From positions 1-50,658 of the forward strand of contig NZ_JAIUZY010000019.1 of NCBI RefSeq assembly GCF_020171625.1: 50,658 nucleotides of DNA, given 5' to 3'. Origin of the DNA: Salipiger bermudensis (lineage in GTDB: Bacteria; Pseudomonadota; Alphaproteobacteria; Rhodobacterales; Rhodobacteraceae). The translations under genes and the position numbers were made by a program. A model generated the notes under the pieces. The model was not told the DNA's origin and searched no databases. It saw only the letters and a program-made list of their open reading frames with translations. Of this stretch, positions 9,306 through 19,262 are shown piece by piece (the first letter of the stretch is position 1; every line of letters starts with the position of its first letter).

Positions 9306-9409
9306 GACGTCCTCCCTGGTTCGGTGGGTCTCGGTCATAGACACGGAGCCGCAGCTCCCGCGGTTTCAGAAAATCTTGAAAATTCTTGAGAGCGGCGCGG
9401 GCGGAGGGT

Positions 9410-11317
9410 TCAGAGGAACAGGATGTCCTTGGCTAGCTCCTCGGTTCCGGACAGCCCTGCAAGGAGAATGCCGTCGCCGCCAAAGGAGAGTAGTACGCCG
9501 TCCGCCACCACGCTGGCGTGATCGGCGATCAGCTGCGCCTGCGCGGTGGCGCCGCCGCCGTAATCGGTCCCGAAGTCGAGCGCCAGACTGTCCTTTCCGA
9601 TCTCGTAATCGGTGATGGTGTCCTGCCCATCGCCCGTGTGGAACACGAACTGGTCCGCACCGCTGCCGCCGGTCAGCAAGTCGTCGCCAGTGCCACCGTT
9701 GATCGTGTCGTCGCCATCGCGGCCGAAGACTTGGTCGTTGCCCGAACGGCCCTTTATGCCATTGTCTTGGTGGTCGCCGCGCAGGTTGTCGTCGCGCAGC
9801 GTGCCGGCAAGATCCTCGACGTCGATGTAGCTGTCGCCTGCGGCGATTCCGGTGTTCACCGTGGGGTTGGCAAGGTCAATGCGCAACCCGGGGTATGAAT
9901 CCCGGTAGTCGGCCACGTCGCGACCCGGCCCACCGTCCAGGACGTCGGCGCCGCTGCCGCCGCGCATCACATCGTCGCCCTCGCCGCCGTGCAGCGTGTC
10001 GTCACCCCAGCGCCCGAAGAGCCAGTCGTTGCCACCCTCGCCCCAGAGCTCGTTCGCGCCGATCTCGCCACGCAGGTTGTCGTTGCCGACGCCGCCGCGC
10101 AGATTCTCGATGGAGAAGAGCATGTCGCCGGCGGCCGCGCCGGTGTTGAGCTCTGGCCAGCGCGGATCGACCCGGACCCCGCGTGACTGCTGCGAGTATT
10201 CCGCCGTGTCGGTGCCTGTGCCGCCGGCCATGTCGTCGGCGCCGAGACCGCCGACCAGCTGGTCGTCGCCAACTCCGCCCGAGAGCGTGTCGTTGCCTGC
10301 GCCCCCCTGCAGTGTGTCGTTGCCGGTGTTTCCAAGCATCAGGTCGTGGCCGGCCTCTCCGGCGAGCAGGTCGTGGCCCTCGCCGCCATGCAGGCTGTCG
10401 TTGCCAGCGCCGCCGGCGATGCTGTTGTTGCCGCGGTTGCCGGTCAGCAGGTTGGCCATTCCGTTGCCCCTCAGCGCGAGATTTGCGATGCCGAGCAGCA
10501 GGGCGTCGGTGGCGCCTTCGCCCAGAACCATGTCGGCGGAGCCGTTCAGCACGTTCCCGTCCACCAAGTCGAGCTTGGCGTTCTGTCCGTCCAGCGCCAC
10601 CTGCAAGTTGACGGGTCCGCCCGCGCCGGTGCGCAGTGTGACAGACAGCAGGCCGCTCTGCAGCCCGCCGATGGCATAGCCGCCGGTTTCGGTGGTCACG
10701 GCGCTGCCGCCGCCCTGTACCTCGATCCCGATGCCCTCAACCGGGATGCCGAAGCTACCGTCGGCGCGGGCCTCGTGGGCGACACCGGTCAGGAACAGCC
10801 CGCTGCCGGCGGTGACAGCAAAATTTTCAGTCAGCATGGTGACATGGTAGCCGTTACCGTCGCGGGTGAAGGTGCCGTCAAGCATGCCCAGCCCGATCTC
10901 GGAGAAGGCGCCCTGCAGGATGTTCTCGCGGTGGCCGGGGCTGCGGAACAACATCTCGTGCAGCAGCGCGGTGATCTCGCGGGGGTTTTGGTTGGTGCTG
11001 TGGTAGGCGATGTTCTCGCCACTGGACCAGGGCGGCACGAATGGATAGCCGGCAGCGTCCATTCGGTCATGCGGGCTGCTGCTGCCGATGCCGGTATGAC
11101 TGAATGTGTCGGTCTTGAGCATCCATGCTGAGTGCCCGACGGCCGCGTCTTCGAGCAGCTCGTTCGGTGCTAGGACCTGCTTGGGCTCTGGGCTGATCGT
11201 GCCCGGGGTCAGTCCCTCGTTAAGGTTGATGCCGAACCCCCCTGCCATCCCGGCGGGATCGAGCCGTGCCGCGTTGATCAGCTCTAGAAGATACTGTTCC
11301 TGGTAGCTCAGTGCCAT
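9410..11317 (-). CDS. CAP/SCP-domain protein with RTX repeats
   Basis: 635 residues, preceded by AGGAGG seven bases before the ATG. Residues 1-165 form a CAP (cysteine-rich secretory protein/PR-1) domain: ELINAARLDP at the start, HSAWMLKTDTFSHTG, GENIAYHS, HRENIL and LTENFA supply the conserved His and Glu residues. Residues about 185-265 look like a beta-sandwich linker (GIEVQGGG, GGYAIGGL). RTX nonapeptides fill about 285-600, ending in a DTITDYEIGKDSL segment. The C-terminal 250 residues closely match those of the 19263-22076 protein. It is probably secreted by type I secretion and calcium-folded outside the cell. The role of bacterial CAP domains is not settled. Confidence 0.88.
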   Translation of the reverse strand: MALSYQEQYLLELINAARLDPAGMAGGFGINLNEGLTPGTISPEPKQVLAPNELLEDAAVGHSAWMLKTDTFSHTGIGSSSPHDRMDAAGYPFVPPWSSGENIAYHSTNQNPREITALLHEMLFRSPGHRENILQGAFSEIGLGMLDGTFTRDGNGYHVTMLTENFAVTAGSGLFLTGVAHEARADGSFGIPVEGIGIEVQGGGSAVTTETGGYAIGGLQSGLLSVTLRTGAGGPVNLQVALDGQNAKLDLVDGNVLNGSADMVLGEGATDALLLGIANLALRGNGMANLLTGNRGNNSIAGGAGNDSLHGGEGHDLLAGEAGHDLMLGNTGNDTLQGGAGNDTLSGGVGDDQLVGGLGADDMAGGTGTDTAEYSQQSRGVRVDPRWPELNTGAAAGDMLFSIENLRGGVGNDNLRGEIGANELWGEGGNDWLFGRWGDDTLHGGEGDDVMRGGSGADVLDGGPGRDVADYRDSYPGLRIDLANPTVNTGIAAGDSYIDVEDLAGTLRDDNLRGDHQDNGIKGRSGNDQVFGRDGDDTINGGTGDDLLTGGSGADQFVFHTGDGQDTITDYEIGKDSLALDFGTDYGGGATAQAQLIADHASVVADGVLLSFGGDGILLAGLSGTEELAKDILFL

Positions 11318-11423
11318 GCGGTGCCTCCTGCCCGTCGCGTTCCGCCTGGGCGGGGTTGTCGAGTGCCTTGCCTAGGATATGATTAATGCAAGCAAGACGG
11401 GTGCGAGCAAGACAGAAGTGAGA

Positions 11424-12509
11424 TCATTTGAAGGCGATGATCGTCCGGCGATGCCCGACATAGTAATGCTCCTTTTCCCGATCGGGGTATTTGGGCCCGA
11501 TGATCGGTGCGACCTCGACTAGGTTCCGGAACCCGGCGAAATGGATCAGGTCGACCAGGCCACGGTAGGTGGGGTGCAACTCGATCTGCTGCTCACCCAT
11601 GCCCGAGCGCTTTATCTGGTCTTCGTTTAGATATGCGGTGATGAAGCCCGAGAACGGCTCCTTGTGGCAGAGCGTGTCGAAGACGGCGACCTTGCGGGTG
11701 AGCGCGTGGGTGAGCTGTACCAGGCGCACCGGGTCGGTGACGTGGTAGAGCAGCCCCAGGTTCAGCACCACGTCGAACCCTTCTTGGTAGTGAGCGGGTA
11801 GGTCGTAGGCATTGGCCACGTCGAGCTGCACGTCCGTGCCCATGTAGGCATTGAGCATGCCGGCGCGGCGGATGTTGTCTTCCTTGAAGTCGAAGGCGGT
11901 GACGCTTCGGAAACCGCGATGCGCCATGTCGATCGCCATGCCGCCCCAGTTGCAGGCGAAGTCGAGCACGCTCATGTCGGATTTCTCGGCGCCGACCACG
12001 TCCTCGATCACCTCGTTGATCATCTGCATGCGCAGCGAGGACGAGGCGCGGTTGATCTCCCGTGCCTTCGGGAAGCGATCGAGGGTCGACTTGCCGCCGC
12101 CGAGGTAGAAGTAGTAGCCCCACTGCTCGGCGGCGATGGCGTCGGCTGCAGCGGGATCGGTCGCGTGGCGCGCCTCGGCGGCCTGCATCGAGGCGGGCAG
12201 CTCGGCGCGATAGGGCACCTCGATCCGTGGCAGGATGAATTCGGTGGGAAGGGTCGCCACGCCCTTGAGGGTCTGCACCCAGCCGCCGTAGCGCCGGCCG
12301 GACGTGACGAGGTTCGTGCCCTCGAGCACGGGAAGGCCGCGCCAGACGACGGCGTCCGTCCGCAGCGGGTAGCGTGTTCCGAAGGTCTGGGAGCTGGGCG
12401 AAGACGACGGTGAAGGAGACGGGGCGGGTTGTGACGAGACAAGCCGTGGTTTCCTGATACCGAACATGCGCGACAGCTCCGAACTGGTTTCCGTGACGAG
12501 GAGGAGCAT
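11424..12509 (-). CDS. SAM-dependent methyltransferase (class I)
   Basis: 361 residues. The first 45 are Ser/Pro-rich and probably disordered. The methyltransferase core starts near residue 165: VLDFACNWGGMAIDMA is motif I, TAFDFKEDNIRRA follows, and FDVVLNLGLLYHVTDP is the motif IV region. AGGAGG eight bases before the ATG supports this start. It lies between two RTX genes on the same strand, 25 bases after the end of the large RTX gene, so it is in the same transcription unit. A sugar O-methyltransferase acting on the polysaccharide is plausible; a protein substrate cannot be excluded. Confidence 0.75.
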   Translation of the reverse strand: MLLLVTETSSELSRMFGIRKPRLVSSQPAPSPSPSSSPSSQTFGTRYPLRTDAVVWRGLPVLEGTNLVTSGRRYGGWVQTLKGVATLPTEFILPRIEVPYRAELPASMQAAEARHATDPAAADAIAAEQWGYYFYLGGGKSTLDRFPKAREINRASSSLRMQMINEVIEDVVGAEKSDMSVLDFACNWGGMAIDMAHRGFRSVTAFDFKEDNIRRAGMLNAYMGTDVQLDVANAYDLPAHYQEGFDVVLNLGLLYHVTDPVRLVQLTHALTRKVAVFDTLCHKEPFSGFITAYLNEDQIKRSGMGEQQIELHPTYRGLVDLIHFAGFRNLVEVAPIIGPKYPDREKEHYYVGHRRTIIAFK

Positions 12510-12533
12510 GGCACGCTCCTCCTCTGGTTGTCA

Positions 12534-15500
12534 TCAGAAATGCAGGAAGTCGCTTGCGGAAACCTCTGCTGCGTTGTCCAGAGCGGCGAACAGCATCTGC
12601 CCGCCGGCGGCGCTGCCGTTGGCGTCGTACCACAGCCGGCCGGTGGCCTGGTCGTAGATGACCCGGTCGTTGGCATCCTGCGCCTCGGTGCCCAGGACGA
12701 AGGCACCGTCGGACAGCATGCCGGCCTCGGCCCCGCCGAAGATCCCCAGCGAGAGGTGGATGCTGTCCTCGCCCGGAGTGAAGTCGAGGATGGTGTCGAC
12801 ATTCCCGGCGTCCGGGGTGGTATTGAAGACGAACTGGTCGGCCCCTGCCCCGCCTTCGAGCGTGTCGCGGCCCTCGGCGCCGACAAGGCGGTTGTTGCCG
12901 CTGTTGCCGGTGATCGTGTTGTTGAGGTGGTTGCCGAAGCCGTCGATGTTGCCGCCGCTCTCGACCAGGGTCAGCATCTCGATGTGGCCCTGCCGCATGT
13001 TGAAGTCGACCGAACTGTACACGTGATCGACGCCGCGGTGGTTGTACTGCTCGATGACGCGGTCCCCGACGTTGTCGACGTAGTAGGTGTCGCTGTTCTG
13101 GCCACCGTTCATCACGTCAGCGCCGATGCCACCATCCATCGTGTCGTTGCCGCCCCCGCCAACCAGCGTGTCGTTCCCGGTTTGGCCGTAGAGCAGGTCG
13201 TCGAAGCCCTGGCCTTCGAGCCGGTCGTTGCCGTCGCCGCCGTACATGGTGTCTTCGCCGGCATTTCCGAACATGAAGTTGTTTTCCTCGTTGCCGACCA
13301 TGCGGTTGCCCAGACCGTTGCCCCAGCCCCGTTCGGCCGTGCCAGTGAGGGTGAGGTTCTCGAGGTGCGACATGCCGAGACGGAAGTTCACGCTGGAATA
13401 AACGTGATCGGTGCCATCCCAGGCGCTTTCGATGATGCGGTCGCCGATGTGGTCGACGTAGTAGGTGTCGCTGTCGGGGCCGGCGCGCATCAGGTCGGCA
13501 CCGTCGCCGCCGTCGAGCGTGTCGTCACCGAACCAGCCGTCGAGCGTGTCGCGGCCATCGCCGCCGAGCAGGCGGTTGGCGCTGCTATTGCCAGTGATGG
13601 TGTTGTTGAGGTGGTTGCCGTAACCGTTGATGTCGTCCGCGCCCTCGATGAGGGTCAGCATCTCGATGTGGCCCTGCCGCATGTTGAAGGTGACCGAGCT
13701 GTGGACGTGGTCGACACCGCGGTGGTTGTATTGCTCGATAACGCGGTCCCCGGCGTTGTCGACGTAGTAGGTGTCGCTGTTCTGGCCACCGTTCATCACG
13801 TCAGCGCCGATGCCACCATCCATCGTATCGTTGCCGCCCCCGCCAACCAGCGTGTCGTTCCCGGTTTGGCCGTAGAGCAGGTCGTCGAAGCCCTGGCCTT
13901 CGAGCCGGTCATTGCCGTCGCCGCCGTACATGGTGTCTTCGCCGGCATTGCCGAACATGAAGTTGTTCCGGTCGTTGCCGACCATGCGGTTGCCCAGACC
14001 GTTGCCCCAGCCCCGTTCGGCGGTGCCAGTGAGGGTAAGGTTCTCGAGATGGGCCATGCCGAGACGGAAGTTCACGCTGGAATAGACGTGATCGGTGCCG
14101 CCCCAAGCGCTTTCGGCGATGCGGTCACCGATGTGGTCGACGTAGTAGGTGTCGCTGTCTGGACCGCCGCGCAGGAAGTCCGCATCGCTGCCGCCGTCGA
14201 GCGTGTCGTCGCCGAACCAGCCGTCGATCGTGTCGCGCCCCGCTCCGCCGGAGAAGCTGTCGTTGCCGTTGCCGCCTTGGATCCGGTCGGCCTCCTCGTC
14301 GCCCACGACCATGCCGCCGACGCGGTCGGTGATCTGGATCGCGTGCGCCCGGCCGCCCTGCAGGCGGATCTCGCGCGCGCCGTCGATCAGCAGGGTCTGG
14401 CCCTCGGGCAGGTTCTCGGAATCGAGCAGCATCAGCCCGGTGTCACCGACGAACAGCCGCAGGATGTCGTCGTCCGACTGGGTCACCATATCCCGCGAGA
14501 GGGTCAGATTGAGGTTGGTGACGCTGGTGAGGTCGATGGCGTCGATTCCGGTGAGGGTCAGGGTCTCGCCGAGATTGCCAGTGAAGAAGCTCACGTTGAC
14601 GTTCAGCGTGTCGAAGCCCAGCCCGCCGTGCAGAATGGTCGGGTCGGTCAGCTGTGAGCGGAAGATCGCGAAGCTGTCGTCGCGGTCGGTGCCGACCGCG
14701 TAGAAGTCGCTGGCGGTCATCCGGATCGCCTGGCCGGGTGTGGTGCTGTCGGGCACGAAGTCGAAGTTGCCCGGCACGAGGTCCGCGGCATTGGTGTCGA
14801 GCATCAGAACGTAGCCCGAGGGGCCGAAGTAGACGAGCGTGTCATCGCCATCTTGCTGCAGGGCGAGCTGCGAGAAGTCAGTGTAGCCGTAGCCATGCAG
14901 CACCAGGACGTCGCCGTCAGCGCCGGCCTCGAAGTCGGTGATGACGTCGTTGTTGTCGTCGAAGCTGCGCTCGAACCGGTCGCTGCCCGCGCCGCCCGCA
15001 AGCGTGTCGCGCCCGGTGCCGCCGATCAGCGTGTCGTTGCCCAGGCCGCCGACAAGCAGGTCGTTTCCGGCGCCGCCGCCCAGGTTGCCGCCGTCGTCAT
15101 GGGCAATGAACCAGTCGCTGTCCTCGTTGCCGCGTGCGAGGCGGAAGACGTTGGTGTTCGCACCGGGGGTGGAGCGGGGGTGTTCGGGGAAGAAGCCGGT
15201 GTGGATGCCGGCCCACTGCGGATCGCTGCCCTCGGGGAAGTCGTAGATCGCCTCGTCGACGATGATCACGTTCCCGGCGTCGGGGCTGCCGTGGTAGTTG
15301 ATGTCGCGGTTGGTGAAGTCGACCTGGACGTGGTTGTAGTGCTCAGCGTGGGCACTGGCGGTCAGGACCGCGTGGCGCCCGTCGATGCTAACCAGGCCGG
15401 TCAGGTGGTTGGCGAAGCTTTCCTGCAGGTAAAAGTGATAGCCCGAGCTACCCAGCTTGTTGTGGGCGCCGATCGCGGTCAGCGAGTCACCTTCCACGCC

Positions 15501-17918
15501 GTAGCTGCGCTGGAAGGTGAAAGCGTGCGAGGCAGGCTCCTCGATGGTGATGTTCTCGAGCGTGGAGTCGGTGACGCCGTCCAGTTCCAATGCGGCGATC
15601 GCCTGCCAGCCGTCCAGCGTGTCGGCGTAGAGATAGGGGTCGGACTGACCCCATGTGCCGCGAATGGTGAAGCCCTCGAGGTGCACCCCGGAGAGGAAGT
15701 CGGCCACCGCAACCTCGGCGACGCCGCCGGCGAAGTCGTAGGCCACCGGCTCGGCAAGGGTCACGGTGTTGCCGTCGATCGAGACGATGCGGCTGTACTG
15801 CTCGCGTAGGTTCACGTTGGGCCCTTCGGGCGCTTCCCAGCCGGTGTTGTTGGTCTCTTCGAGGAAGGCGGCGTCATTGGCCTGGGTGATGAAAAGGATG
15901 TCGCCTGCGGTCAGACCGTGCCCGTCGGGCAGTGTCACGGTGAAGCCGCCGGCGGAGGCGTTGCCGGCCAGCAGGCCGATCGGGTCGGTGATGTCGCCGC
16001 CGGGCTGCACCACGATGGTAGGCGAAGCTTCCTCGACGGGGATCTCGGTGAGAAAGATGGTCTTGCCCTCGCCGGCACCGATCAGCGAGATGTCGTCACG
16101 CTCGATCTTGAGACGCTCGGTTACGTGGTAAGTGCCCGCGGCGAGGTGGATAGTCGATCCGGCGGGGGCCGCATCGAGCAGGTCCTGCAGCGCGGTCAGC
16201 GACATGGAGCTGTCGACGTGGAAGACCGTCTGCACCGGGTCGCCGTTGAAGCGGAAGCTGCTGGCGTCCAGCTCGGAGGCGGTGACGCCTTCGAGGGTGA
16301 CGTGCAGGTTGCCGCCGGTGACACGGGCGCCGGTGGCGGTGTCGGTTATGGTGAGGTCGGAGATATCGCTCAGACCGGTGAAGGCCCGCAGGTCGATGAC
16401 CTCGAGCAGGTTCTCGGTGTCGAAGTCGGTGATGGTGGCGCGGCTGCCAGGCACATTGCTCAGCACGAAGCTGTCGGTGCCGTCACCGCCGGTCAGCGTA
16501 TCGTCACCGCCGCCCGACACCAAGGTGTCGGCGCCGCGGGCTCCGTCGAGTACGTCGGCCCGCGAGCCGCCCACGATGCTGTCGCCGCTGATGCCGCCGA
16601 GCACGTTGCCGGGCAGCGCGTCCGAGACGGCCACCTTCTGGCCGGGCTGGTCACGAAGCATGACGAGGCCGGTGCCCTCGACGGTGATGTCGTCCGGGGT
16701 CTCGGCATCGGAGGCGTCGAGGTAGGTCGAGGAGGCGCCGATCTTGAACAGCATCTGGCCGCTGCTCGACTGGGAAAGCATGGCGCGGTCGGCGGTGATG
16801 GAATGGGTGCCGGTGGCGCCGGACAGGTCGATCACCTCGACCGAGTTCATCCCCGCGAGACGCTGCATCGAGATCGGGCGGTCGGCGCCGTCGACGCGCA
16901 GCACGTCGGTGCCGGCACCGCCGTCAAAATTGTCTTCCTCGGAGAGCTTCAGGAAGTTTCCGGAGATCTCGAAGATGTCGTCACCAGAGGTGCCGGTGAA
17001 ATCGTCTGCCTGATCGGTGAAGGAGAAGTCCGCCAAGGGGCCGAGGGCTTCGGCCAGGGTTTGCACGTCGTCGCCGGGGAAGACGAAGCTCAGCTCCGAC
17101 AGGGCCGAGGCCTGCACACCGGTGAGGCGCACGGTGGTTCCGCCGGCCATGGTGATCACGGCGTCGGCGCCAGACTGGGTGATGGTCAGGTCGCCGAAGG
17201 CGGCGACCGGCACGGCGCGCAGGTCGATGCGCTCAAACGGATCGGAGGCTGCGAAATCGGTGATGGTCAGGGTTTCGCCGCCGGTGATGACGAAGGTGTC
17301 GGACCCGGCGCCGCCAGTGGCGGTGTTGGTGCCGCCGCCGCCGGTCAGCAGGTCGAGCCCTGCGCCGCCCGACAGCGTGTCGTTGCCGCCGTTGCCGCGC
17401 AGCACGTCGTTACCGTCGTTGCCGGTGAGATTGTCGCGACCGTTGCCGCCGATGATGGTATCGGCGCCGCTGCCGCCCAGCACGGTGCCGTTGCTGCCGT
17501 TGGCGACGCGGACGGTCTGGCTCTGGGCGTTGGCCAAGGTGACGGTGCCGGTGCCCTGCAGGATGTAGCCGCTCATTGGGGAGGTCATGCCGCGCAGGTC
17601 GAGCCGCAGCGGATCACCGTCGAAGATGATGGTCATGGTACCGTTGTCGGATTGCTGCAAAAGCCCGTGGTCGACGGTCAGGGTGACGTCGGTTGCTGCC
17701 GAGACATCCATGGCGTCGATGCCCGAAAGGCCGGTCAAGCGGGCCATGCCGATGCCAAGCTGCGCGGGACGTTCGAACAGCAGCGTGTCGAAACCTGCCC
17801 CGGTCTGGATTGTGTCGCTGCCGGCGATGTTGGAGATGGTCGAGGGGACTTCGACGATATCATCATCCGCGGTCCCAATGATCAGATCGTCAGAGGTTGT
17901 CAGTCTGTATGTCGGCAT
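12534..17918 (-). CDS. Giant multi-module RTX protein with beta-helix domain and tandemly duplicated repeat block
   Basis: 1794 residues from ATG 17918 (MPTYRLTTSDDLIIGT). A TTG 69 bases upstream extends the frame but adds an uncharacteristic segment. Residues about 1-290 and 296-560 are two related units, each a FDTLLF/GIDAMDVSAAT-type domain followed by RTX repeats and a DITDF segment. A right-handed beta-helix domain (about 565-930) begins with LTALQDLLDAAPAGSTI and GTYHV, like pectate lyases and C5-epimerase-type folds. A third domain of the first type is at about 1064-1225. Two nearly identical 228-residue units follow (1231-1458, 1459-1686), each with two SDTYYVD-x-GDR blocks. The C-terminus has ADQFVFNTTPD and an acidic segment. 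Probably secreted by a type I system encoded elsewhere and acting as matrix protein or polysaccharide-modifying enzyme. Confidence 0.85.
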   Translation of the reverse strand: MPTYRLTTSDDLIIGTADDDIVEVPSTISNIAGSDTIQTGAGFDTLLFERPAQLGIGMARLTGLSGIDAMDVSAATDVTLTVDHGLLQQSDNGTMTIIFDGDPLRLDLRGMTSPMSGYILQGTGTVTLANAQSQTVRVANGSNGTVLGGSGADTIIGGNGRDNLTGNDGNDVLRGNGGNDTLSGGAGLDLLTGGGGTNTATGGAGSDTFVITGGETLTITDFAASDPFERIDLRAVPVAAFGDLTITQSGADAVITMAGGTTVRLTGVQASALSELSFVFPGDDVQTLAEALGPLADFSFTDQADDFTGTSGDDIFEISGNFLKLSEEDNFDGGAGTDVLRVDGADRPISMQRLAGMNSVEVIDLSGATGTHSITADRAMLSQSSSGQMLFKIGASSTYLDASDAETPDDITVEGTGLVMLRDQPGQKVAVSDALPGNVLGGISGDSIVGGSRADVLDGARGADTLVSGGGDDTLTGGDGTDSFVLSNVPGSRATITDFDTENLLEVIDLRAFTGLSDISDLTITDTATGARVTGGNLHVTLEGVTASELDASSFRFNGDPVQTVFHVDSSMSLTALQDLLDAAPAGSTIHLAAGTYHVTERLKIERDDISLIGAGEGKTIFLTEIPVEEASPTIVVQPGGDITDPIGLLAGNASAGGFTVTLPDGHGLTAGDILFITQANDAAFLEETNNTGWEAPEGPNVNLREQYSRIVSIDGNTVTLAEPVAYDFAGGVAEVAVADFLSGVHLEGFTIRGTWGQSDPYLYADTLDGWQAIAALELDGVTDSTLENITIEEPASHAFTFQRSYGVEGDSLTAIGAHNKLGSSGYHFYLQESFANHLTGLVSIDGRHAVLTASAHAEHYNHVQVDFTNRDINYHGSPDAGNVIIVDEAIYDFPEGSDPQWAGIHTGFFPEHPRSTPGANTNVFRLARGNEDSDWFIAHDDGGNLGGGAGNDLLVGGLGNDTLIGGTGRDTLAGGAGSDRFERSFDDNNDVITDFEAGADGDVLVLHGYGYTDFSQLALQQDGDDTLVYFGPSGYVLMLDTNAADLVPGNFDFVPDSTTPGQAIRMTASDFYAVGTDRDDSFAIFRSQLTDPTILHGGLGFDTLNVNVSFFTGNLGETLTLTGIDAIDLTSVTNLNLTLSRDMVTQSDDDILRLFVGDTGLMLLDSENLPEGQTLLIDGAREIRLQGGRAHAIQITDRVGGMVVGDEEADRIQGGNGNDSFSGGAGRDTIDGWFGDDTLDGGSDADFLRGGPDSDTYYVDHIGDRIAESAWGGTDHVYSSVNFRLGMAHLENLTLTGTAERGWGNGLGNRMVGNDRNNFMFGNAGEDTMYGGDGNDRLEGQGFDDLLYGQTGNDTLVGGGGNDTMDGGIGADVMNGGQNSDTYYVDNAGDRVIEQYNHRGVDHVHSSVTFNMRQGHIEMLTLIEGADDINGYGNHLNNTITGNSSANRLLGGDGRDTLDGWFGDDTLDGGDGADLMRAGPDSDTYYVDHIGDRIIESAWDGTDHVYSSVNFRLGMSHLENLTLTGTAERGWGNGLGNRMVGNEENNFMFGNAGEDTMYGGDGNDRLEGQGFDDLLYGQTGNDTLVGGGGNDTMDGGIGADVMNGGQNSDTYYVDNVGDRVIEQYNHRGVDHVYSSVDFNMRQGHIEMLTLVESGGNIDGFGNHLNNTITGNSGNNRLVGAEGRDTLEGGAGADQFVFNTTPDAGNVDTILDFTPGEDSIHLSLGIFGGAEAGMLSDGAFVLGTEAQDANDRVIYDQATGRLWYDANGSAAGGQMLFAALDNAAEVSASDFLHF
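12859..14226 (-). repeat. 684-bp in-frame tandem duplication inside the giant RTX gene
   Basis: The segment 12859-13542 is repeated at 13543-14226 with a constant offset of exactly 684 bases (228 codons), confirmed at five anchor points along its length. Long stretches are identical, for example around 13161 and 13845. The reading frame is kept, so the protein carries two copies of the unit. Confidence 0.9.
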
Positions 17919-18062
17919 TTTGGTCCCCAATGGCAAAGCAGTAACAATATCTTGTCCGAACTTTGATGGTCCGGGCCCTCGATACAATGCTTTTCTGATA
18001 GGTGGCGACTTTAAGAAGACTTTCGGGCAGGGAAGTGATTTTCCTGCAATATAACTAAAATT

Positions 18063-19136
18063 TTACCTGTTTATCTGCTCAAGCAGTGCCTCGACGCGCT
18101 TCGCATCACCCCGGGTGTGGGCACTCACGTCTGCCTGCACCGCAGCCTCGAACACCTCCGCGTCGAACGGGGTGTCGGGCACCAGGCCAAGCCGTACCAT
18201 CGCCTCGTGGATGGTTTCGGGTCGGCTGATCACGCTGGCGGAATCCGCGGTGATCTTGCCCTTGAAATTGGGCAAACGACGCAAGCTCATGTCGTCCCCC
18301 AGCTGATGAAAGGGGCCGCGCGGCTCGATGTGGGGCCGGAACAGGTTGGCGCCGTTCTGGCGCCGGGGGATCATGTAGAAGCTGGCGGAGCTGCTGTTGA
18401 GAAGCTCTATCGGGTAGACGCTGCTGCCCTCGGTGAAGACCACGCGCCGGGCGTTGCGCAGCATCGCCATCTGCTGCCGGATCCCGTACTTCTCGGGGGT
18501 AACAGAGGCAAAGCCGCTGTTGTTCAGCGCCTCCTCGATCCAGCTTTCGCCCATCAGGCTGCCCTTGTGCAGGATATGCGTGCGGCCAAGGAAGATGTCC
18601 TTCGGGAAGCCGCCCTCGGGAACCTTGTGGCGAGGCAGTGCCCAGTCCTTGGCCTTCCGGCGCAGGTAGGACAGGTACCAAGGCTTCGGTCCCTCACCGA
18701 GCCCGCTGGCGGGGCGGGCGAAATCCAGCTCCTCGATCTGGGTGGGGCGGTCGAGGATGAATAGCTGCTGCTTGTCGATGCCGAATAGGCCGATGATTTG
18801 GCGCACCCAGTCCTGCACCGCGAAGCCTTCGACCTTGGGAAAGACCACGCCGCGGTGTATGGCTGGGTCAAAGGCGTAGAGCCGCACGATCGTGTCCACG
18901 AGCATGTGCCCGAAATGTACCTTGAGCGGCCCACCGTAGAGGTAGCGTCCCTCGAGGATGCGCTCGGGTGGGGTGTCCTGCCAAGCCTTGCGGAACCGGC
19001 ACTTGGCCTCGCCGAACTTGTAGACCCTGCCATGCGCGGGGATCTGGAAATGGTTCGGGCCACCCCAGTAGCGCCGGTCATATGGCAGCAGCAGCACGTT
19101 CTTCCGGGTGTCTGGCGGGGGAGGTGTCTTCGCCAC
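18063..19136 (-). CDS. Glycosyltransferase family 61-like protein
   Basis: About 357 residues from GTG 19136, which has AGGAAAGG upstream at slightly long spacing; GTG 19187 gives 374 residues but no ribosome site. Features resembling GT61 (DUF563) enzymes are VHFGHMLVDTIVRLYAFD near residue 75, IFLGRTHIL in the middle, and VVFTEGSSVYPIELL near residue 240, where the family has its conserved E-G-x-x region. No signal peptide. It lies 144 bases upstream of the giant RTX gene and 76-127 bases downstream of another RTX gene, on the same strand. A role in building or anchoring the polysaccharide is inferred; the family call is moderate. Confidence 0.6.
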   Translation of the reverse strand: MAKTPPPPDTRKNVLLLPYDRRYWGGPNHFQIPAHGRVYKFGEAKCRFRKAWQDTPPERILEGRYLYGGPLKVHFGHMLVDTIVRLYAFDPAIHRGVVFPKVEGFAVQDWVRQIIGLFGIDKQQLFILDRPTQIEELDFARPASGLGEGPKPWYLSYLRRKAKDWALPRHKVPEGGFPKDIFLGRTHILHKGSLMGESWIEEALNNSGFASVTPEKYGIRQQMAMLRNARRVVFTEGSSVYPIELLNSSSASFYMIPRRQNGANLFRPHIEPRGPFHQLGDDMSLRRLPNFKGKITADSASVISRPETIHEAMVRLGLVPDTPFDAEVFEAAVQADVSAHTRGDAKRVEALLEQINR

Positions 19137-19262
19137 GGGGAGGGCCTTTCCTGGTTCCTCCCGCTGTCTTCCAGATCGGGGGGGCACTGTCCAGTTCGGG
19201 CAGGCGCGCGACGGGCCGGAAAGCCGGGCACCGGCGCCTCCCCTCCTCCCGCCGGTGCCGGG

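Noticed and set aside
17995-18050. Possible weak terminator or promoter hairpin (GCAGGGAA / TTTTCCTGC) between the GT61-like and giant RTX genes
   Set aside because: The stem has about seven pairs with a mismatch and no T tract in the right place; too weak to call.
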